Source: an uncultured Leptotrichia sp.
GTDB lineage: Bacteria > Fusobacteriota > Fusobacteriia > Fusobacteriales > Leptotrichiaceae
DNA: 18,782 bases
NCBI GenBank assembly: GCA_937925095.1
Contig: CALEXX010000069.1
Location: 1-18,782, forward strand
Reading direction: 5' to 3'
Below the pieces are notes generated by a model that did no database searches, was not told the origin of the DNA, and saw only the letters and a program-made list of their open reading frames with translations. The number at the start of each line of letters is the position of its first letter. Position 1 is the stretch's first letter. The translations under genes were made by a program, and so were the position numbers. Below, piece after piece: positions 14,930-18,782 of the stretch.

Positions 14930-16174
14930 TTAAAATGCCCAGTTTCCTTTTCTAAATACAGGCTCCCTAGTACCGTCTTCATTTATTCCGTCTATATCCA
15001 TTTCAGCATCTCCAATCATAAAGTCCACATGAGAAATTGAACTGTTTACATGTGCCTTGTCAAGCTCTTCTTCACTCATATTTGAACCATTTACAACATT
15101 TGTAGGATATGCCGCTCCTAAAGCCAGATGGTTTGCCGCATTTTCATCAAATAAAGTTTCATAGTAAAGTAGTCCTGAATTTGATATTGGTGAATCATTT
15201 GGAACAAGTGCAACTTCTCCTATTCTTCCTGATCCTTCATCTGTTTCAATCAGCTGTTTTAATATATCGTAACCTTTTTCTGCTTCAAAATCTACAACTT
15301 TTCCGTCTTTAAAAGTAAGTTTGAACCCATCAATTATATTTCCCTGATAAGACAGAGGTTTTTTATTGGAAACATATCCGTCCACTCTGTATTTATCTCC
15401 TGCAGTAAATATTTCCTCTGTCGGCATGTTAGGCATAAAATCTACACCTTTTTCATTTTTACTTCCTGCCGCTATCCATACGTGATTTTCAGGAAGACCT
15501 ACAACAAGGTCTGTCCCTTCCGCCTTGTAGTGAAGTGCCTTATAGGCTTTCTTATTAAGGTAATCTGCCTTTTCAGTTAATCTTCTGCTATGTTCCTTCC
15601 ATGCTTCCACCGGATCTTTTTCATTGACTCTTATTGTTTCCAGTATTGCATCAAGAAGTTTTGCCTGTGCCTTTTCAACATCGCTTTCTTCAGGGAATAC
15701 AAGTTTTGCCCATTCAGGTGAAGGGTAACTTACAATAGTCCATGAATTTATATCATTCATTACACGTGAACGGTAGTATTTCAAAGCTGCTCCTCTGTTT
15801 TTAGCATATGCTCCAAGTTTTTTCGCATCAATTCCTGAAAATAATTCAGGAGAGCTGCTTAAAATATGGATAAAAACTACATTATTATCTAAATAATCAT
15901 TCATTTCATCTACAGTCCATTTTGGAATAGTTGAATATTCTTCAGTTGACTGGTATTCTGCATGCATACGTCTTAATTTATCGTCAGCAAGTTTTACATT
16001 TACATTACTTGCTCCCGCTTTATATGCCTTTTCTGTTACTTTATAAACAAGTGGCAGCGAATCTGTTGTACAGTTTATCCAGACTTTCTGCCCCTTCTGA
16101 ACATTCGCTCCTATTTTTATAATTACTTCAGCAAATTTATCCAGTTTTTCTTCAAAATTTTCTACATATTTCAT
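14930..16174 (-). CDS. M29-family metallo-aminopeptidase (AmpS/PepS type)
   Basis: A cytoplasmic aminopeptidase releasing N-terminal residues from short peptides. With the start at ATG 16174 (AGGA 8 bases upstream) it has 414 residues, the family's usual length. The predicted two-metal ligands are all visible: E254 in MPTEEIFTA, E320 in GEVALVP, H349 in ANHLALG, and H382 and D384 in SHVDFMIG. A longer frame to 16219 lacks a ribosome binding site. It is embedded between the sialic acid anomerase and kinase genes, with which it has no known pathway link. It could use peptides from degraded glycoproteins or simply be a housekeeping gene with its own promoter. Confidence 0.92.
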   Translation of the reverse strand: MKYVENFEEKLDKFAEVIIKIGANVQKGQKVWINCTTDSLPLVYKVTEKAYKAGASNVNVKLADDKLRRMHAEYQSTEEYSTIPKWTVDEMNDYLDNNVVFIHILSSSPELFSGIDAKKLGAYAKNRGAALKYYRSRVMNDINSWTIVSYPSPEWAKLVFPEESDVEKAQAKLLDAILETIRVNEKDPVEAWKEHSRRLTEKADYLNKKAYKALHYKAEGTDLVVGLPENHVWIAAGSKNEKGVDFMPNMPTEEIFTAGDKYRVDGYVSNKKPLSYQGNIIDGFKLTFKDGKVVDFEAEKGYDILKQLIETDEGSGRIGEVALVPNDSPISNSGLLYYETLFDENAANHLALGAAYPTNVVNGSNMSEEELDKAHVNSSISHVDFMIGDAEMDIDGINEDGTREPVFRKGNWAF

Positions 16175-16209
16175 TTGTTTTCCTACCTTTCCTGTTTTAT
16201 TATAAAAAT

Positions 16210-16218
16210 AGTATAGCA
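16210..16218 (-). promoter_or_regulatory. Possible extended -10 promoter for the aminopeptidase gene
   Basis: On the minus strand TGCTATACT gives a TGn-extended -10 (TATACT), overlapping the space just after the nanQ stop and 36 bases before the aminopeptidase start. The region 17 bases upstream (TGTAAA) is a poor -35. It could give this gene expression independent of sialic acid. Confidence 0.25.
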
Positions 16219-16222
16219 CAAA

Positions 16223-16681
16223 TTATAAAAGATTTACATCTATTTTAAATACTACTTTTTTTGCAGGTTCAGACTTTTCAACCTGTAATCCCGGCATGTG
16301 TACATCTTCAGGATAGAATACAAGTACATCTCCTGCCTTTAACAGTACTCTGAATAGTTCAGGACCTTTATGTTTAAGAAAATCATTTTCAACAATTCTT
16401 TCTGTTTCTTCAAGGTTATGAATATTATTAAATGCAATATATTCCTGTCCTTCAAGCATTATCTGAACATCAAGGTATTTAAGATGGCTTTCCCATCCTC
16501 CCTGTTCTTCAGATTTAGTATTATAATGATCTATATTCATTTTTATTTCTGTTCCTGGAATCTCGTATTTCCCAGGTTCATATGACTTTAAATCATTTTC
16601 TTTTGTAAATTTTATACATTCATATATTTTTTTTGCAAGACTTTTATTTTGTAAATCATCATTTAAATTTGTAAAAATCAT
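16223..16681 (-). CDS. nanQ: YhcH/YjgK/YiaL-family protein, probable N-acetylneuraminate anomerase
   Basis: A 152-residue cupin-like protein of the family that includes E. coli YhcH, reported to speed mutarotation of N-acetylneuraminate so that the lyase receives the open-ring or correct anomer. Family marks are WESHLKYLDVQIMLEG (63-78), with candidate metal ligands E64, H66 and D71, YPEDVHMPG with H128, and the closing KKVVFKIDV. The start is ATG 16681, with AGAGAGG upstream; a 39-base extension in frame has no such site. It lies between nanE and the aminopeptidase gene. Confidence 0.85.
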   Translation of the reverse strand: MIFTNLNDDLQNKSLAKKIYECIKFTKENDLKSYEPGKYEIPGTEIKMNIDHYNTKSEEQGGWESHLKYLDVQIMLEGQEYIAFNNIHNLEETERIVENDFLKHKGPELFRVLLKAGDVLVFYPEDVHMPGLQVEKSEPAKKVVFKIDVNLL

Positions 16682-16735
16682 ATTTTTCCTCTCTCTGTAT
16701 CCATTTCTCATGTTATACAATATATTTAAATTTTA

Positions 16736-17428
16736 TTATTTCATTCCATTGACAAATCTCTGGGCAATTTCAAGAGGTCTTGTTATTGCACCACCCACTA
16801 CTACTGCATAAGCTCCCAGTTCAAGCATTTTTTTAGCCTGCTTAGGTTCATGTATTTTCCCTTCAGCTATTACAGGGATAGATAAATTTTTTACTAATTT
16901 TTCCACAAGAGCGAAATCAGGTCCATCAGATTTTTCACTGTATGGAGTATATCCGCTAAGAGTAGTTCCTACAAAGTCAACTCCTGCCTTTTCGGCATTT
17001 ACTCCTTCTTCAAATGTTGAAATATCTGCCATAAGTAAAATTCCCGGATATTTTTCCTTTATCTGTTTAATAAATTCATTTATCGTTTTCCCGTCCACTC
17101 TTTCCCTTAAAGTACAGTCTAAAGCCACTATATCTGCTCCTGCTTCCATAAGTTCATCTATTTCCTTCATGGTAACAGTTATATGCTGTGGAAATCCTTC
17201 ATATACTTTTTTTATAAGTCCTATTACAGGTAAATTAACTTTTTCCTTTATACCTTTTACATCAAGTACACCATTTGTTCTTATTCCTGCTGCTCCCGCC
17301 TGTTCGGCAGCTAAAGCCATAAGTGGCATAAAACTTCCATTTTCTATATACAGAGGTTCTCCAGGTAATGCCTGGCAGGAAACTATCAATTTCCCTTTTA
17401 TTTTTTTCAGTATTTCTTCTTTGTTCAT
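16736..17428 (-). CDS. nanE: N-acetylmannosamine-6-phosphate 2-epimerase
   Basis: Converts ManNAc-6-P to GlcNAc-6-P, feeding sialic acid carbon into the nagA/nagB route encoded in the next operon. The 230-residue TIM barrel shows LIVSCQALPGEPLY (14-27), AAEQAGAAGIR (40-50), catalytic lysine in VIGLIKK (K73), MADISTFEEG (133-142), TTLSGYTPYS (155-164) and the acid in VIAEGKI (E189), then VVGGAITRP (210-218). ATG 17428 has AAAGG at suitable distance; a GTG 15 bases upstream is in frame but without a site. It follows the regulator gene by 32 bases. Confidence 0.95.
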   Translation of the reverse strand: MNKEEILKKIKGKLIVSCQALPGEPLYIENGSFMPLMALAAEQAGAAGIRTNGVLDVKGIKEKVNLPVIGLIKKVYEGFPQHITVTMKEIDELMEAGADIVALDCTLRERVDGKTINEFIKQIKEKYPGILLMADISTFEEGVNAEKAGVDFVGTTLSGYTPYSEKSDGPDFALVEKLVKNLSIPVIAEGKIHEPKQAKKMLELGAYAVVVGGAITRPLEIAQRFVNGMK

Positions 17429-17460
17429 TTCTATCCCTTTCACCTAGTAGTTTTTATTTC

Positions 17461-18282
17461 CTATTTAACCCCGCTATTTTTCCTTACTACAGCTTCTGCC
17501 GTATTATGTTTCATCTTCAGCGATTCATCTTTATTCTGGAGTGCATATCCTGTACACAGCACATCTATTATATATAACTGGGACATTTTTGCAATCAGTG
17601 ATCCTCCATCAATAAGAGTTTCCCTTCCGGCAGTCAGAAGAACATGGTTTGCCATCTGTGCCGCAGCTGATAAAATATGATTTGTAATTACTATTATTTT
17701 ACTTTTATTCTTTTTAGCCACTGTTAATGTTTCCAAAATATCAGGTGTCTCTCCTGAAAGAGTTACTGCTATTACTACATCATTTTTCCCTGTAACTGCG
17801 GCACTCATTACCTGAAAATGGGTATCTGTATATAACAGTGCTATTTTCCCAAATCTTAGAAGCTTATTCTGAAGCTCCTGTACAGCCAATCCCGAAGATC
17901 CTACTCCATACAGAAACAGTCTTTCTGCCTTTGCAATCAGATTTATCGATTTATCAAGCTGTTTTCTGTCAATAAGCAGCTTCGTATTTGCAATTGTATT
18001 ATTTATATTTGCCTCGATATTGTCTATGTAATCTTCATAAGTAGTTTCAATCATAGGAAAATCTTCCTTGGCAATATTTATTTTTAAATCCTGAAATCCA
18101 TTAAATCCTATCTTTTTTACAAATCTTACTATGGTTGCTTCACCTACGTTGATTTTCCTTCCTATTTCCTGAAGTGACTGATAACTTATTTTCCCCTTTT
18201 CTTCAAGTATATAGTCAGCCACCTTCTTTTCCTGTTTGCTCAAAGAGGGATAAAATGACTCTATAATATTAATATATTTCAT
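17461..18282 (-). CDS. RpiR-family (HTH plus SIS) regulator of sialic acid genes
   Basis: A 273-residue regulator. The N-terminal HTH_6 domain (about 1-77) has SLSKQEKKVADYILEE and the helix-turn-helix SLQEIGRKINVGEATIVRFV (36-55). The SIS domain (about 105-250) has FLYGVGSSGLAVQ (123-135) and IAVTLSGETPDILE (171-184), which bind a phosphosugar. Regulators of this kind placed in nan operons (NanR of several low-GC bacteria) respond to ManNAc-6-P or GlcN-6-P; the effector here is inferred. AAGGAGG precedes ATG 18282. It stands between nanA and nanE, so it probably controls this operon, and perhaps the inverted repeat at 11537-11555. Confidence 0.9.
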   Translation of the reverse strand: MKYINIIESFYPSLSKQEKKVADYILEEKGKISYQSLQEIGRKINVGEATIVRFVKKIGFNGFQDLKINIAKEDFPMIETTYEDYIDNIEANINNTIANTKLLIDRKQLDKSINLIAKAERLFLYGVGSSGLAVQELQNKLLRFGKIALLYTDTHFQVMSAAVTGKNDVVIAVTLSGETPDILETLTVAKKNKSKIIVITNHILSAAAQMANHVLLTAGRETLIDGGSLIAKMSQLYIIDVLCTGYALQNKDESLKMKHNTAEAVVRKNSGVK

Positions 18283-18344
18283 ATAGTGTCCTCCTTCATA
18301 AATTTAGTTATATCCCTGTTTTCCTCAAATTATTCATTTATTTT

Positions 18345-18392
18345 ATAAATGGAACATGAGGGCATGACAATAAGCCCCCATTAACCATTTAT
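18345..18392 (-). promoter_or_regulatory. Long hairpin between nanA and the regulator gene
   Basis: ATAAATGG (18345-18352) pairs with CCATTTAT (18385-18392). After a 3 by 3 internal loop an inner 8-bp stem forms between 18356-18363 and 18374-18381, with a 10-base loop. One inner pair is a G-U wobble only in the minus-strand RNA, so that strand is the likely functional one. The stem starts 3 bases past the nanA stop and no T-run follows it. It is more likely an mRNA-processing or 3'-protection element, or a partial terminator, than a full stop. Confidence 0.65.
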
Positions 18393-18394
18393 TC

Positions 18395-18782
18395 TTATTT
18401 TACCTTTTCAATAAGATCTTCTATTGTCTTATTTAATTTTTGAAGTTTTTCTTTTACTGCTTCATCAGTTATAGGAAGCATAGGCAATCTTGGAACTCCT
18501 GTTTCAACCCCTCTTAAATGAAGGATATACTTACACGCTCCATACAATGATCCCACAGAAAGTAGACCTTTTATAATTTCATTTACTTCATTTTGTAATT
18601 CTCTTGCTTTATCAATTTCCTGATTATTCATGTATTCATTAAGTTTCATAAACAGTTCAGGCATAACTCCATATGTTCCACCAATTCCAGCATCTGCTCC
18701 TATAGCCCTTCCTGCTACAAACTGTTCATCCGGACCATTGAATACTAGGAAGTCTTTTCCTCCCACTGCTTTAAACTGCTGT
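18395..18782 (-). CDS. nanA: N-acetylneuraminate lyase, C-terminal part (cut by window edge)
   Basis: Cleaves N-acetylneuraminate to ManNAc and pyruvate. Only the last 128 or so codons lie in the window; the frame is open through 18782, so the gene continues outside and a GTG at 18766 is not its start. The part seen matches the second half of the dihydrodipicolinate-synthase/NAL TIM barrel: FLVFNGPDEQFVAGRAIGAD, corresponding to the NGxDE block that contacts sialic acid, then AGIGGTYGVMPELF (E. coli has GIGSTYNIM) and the C-terminal helices. The Schiff-base lysine and YxxxG motif lie beyond the edge. As first visible gene it heads the sialic acid set. Other members of the superfamily are possible but the nan neighbours make NanA the clear choice. 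Confidence 0.92.
   Translation of the reverse strand, partial: QQFKAVGGKDFLVFNGPDEQFVAGRAIGADAGIGGTYGVMPELFMKLNEYMNNQEIDKARELQNEVNEIIKGLLSVGSLYGACKYILHLRGVETGVPRLPMLPITDEAVKEKLQKLNKTIEDLIEKVK

Noticed and set aside
18395..18766. A complete short gene starting at GTG 18766
   Set aside because: The frame stays open to the window end and the protein matches only the second half of N-acetylneuraminate lyase, so it is a truncated view of nanA.
1..18782. Mobile elements, CRISPR array, tRNA or phage genes
   Set aside because: No transposase, integrase, spaced repeats, tRNA-like cloverleaf or att-like duplication was seen; gene order is continuous and functionally coherent.

Overview
The window is AT-rich, and every convincing gene lies on the minus strand, so transcription runs from the right end (about 18782) to the left end (about 71). 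It holds 18 genes, one of them cut by the window edge. Genes are tightly packed with strong AGGAGG-type ribosome binding sites, and no intergenic stretch exceeds 300 bases. I see no mobile element, rRNA, tRNA or CRISPR array. Base composition, gene style and family mix suggest a host- or gut-associated anaerobe, most likely a member of the Fusobacteriota such as a Leptotrichia/Sebaldella relative. A low-GC Firmicute is not excluded. TGA is used as a stop codon, so this is not a mycoplasma.

Right-hand unit (about 18782 to 13850): sialic acid catabolism. In transcription order it carries N-acetylneuraminate lyase (nanA, 5' part missing), an RpiR-family regulator, ManNAc-6-P epimerase (nanE), a YhcH/NanQ-type sialic acid anomerase, an M29 aminopeptidase and a ROK sugar kinase. 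A good hairpin terminator follows at 13860-13900. A large hairpin without a T-run separates nanA from the regulator gene.

Left-hand unit (about 13820 to 71): a 12-gene operon for galacto-N-biose/lacto-N-biose (Gal-beta1,3-HexNAc), the core disaccharide of mucin O-glycans and milk or glycolipid glycans. It opens with a consensus promoter (TTGACA, 16 bases, TATAAT) and a NagR/DasR-like operator. It then encodes galactosamine-6-P isomerase/deaminase (agaS), tagatose-1,6-bisphosphate aldolase (kbaY-like), a CUT1 sugar ABC transporter (binding lipoprotein plus two permeases, no ATPase), the GH112 phosphorylase (lnpA), a 55-residue two-helix membrane protein coupled to it by an ATGA overlap, a sulfatase without signal peptide, nagB, nagA, a GntR/HutC regulator (nagR) and glycerol kinase (glpK).

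How they fit together (inference from families): the disaccharide is imported intact, desulfated in the cytoplasm if sulfated, and split by phosphate into Gal-1-P and GlcNAc or GalNAc. The HexNAc, like ManNAc released from sialic acid, needs 6-phosphorylation, and the only candidate kinase here is the ROK protein. NagA deacetylates. NagB takes GlcN-6-P to Fru-6-P, while AgaS and the aldolase take GalN-6-P through tagatose phosphates to triose phosphates. Absent from the window are the transporter ATPase, a sialic acid transporter, GalT/GalE, a tagatose-6-P kinase, the sulfatase-maturing enzyme and any secreted glycosidase. The most interesting loose ends are the cytoplasmic sulfatase, the coupled small membrane protein, the operator structures at the agaS and binding-protein promoters, and the glycerol kinase at the tail of an amino-sugar operon.
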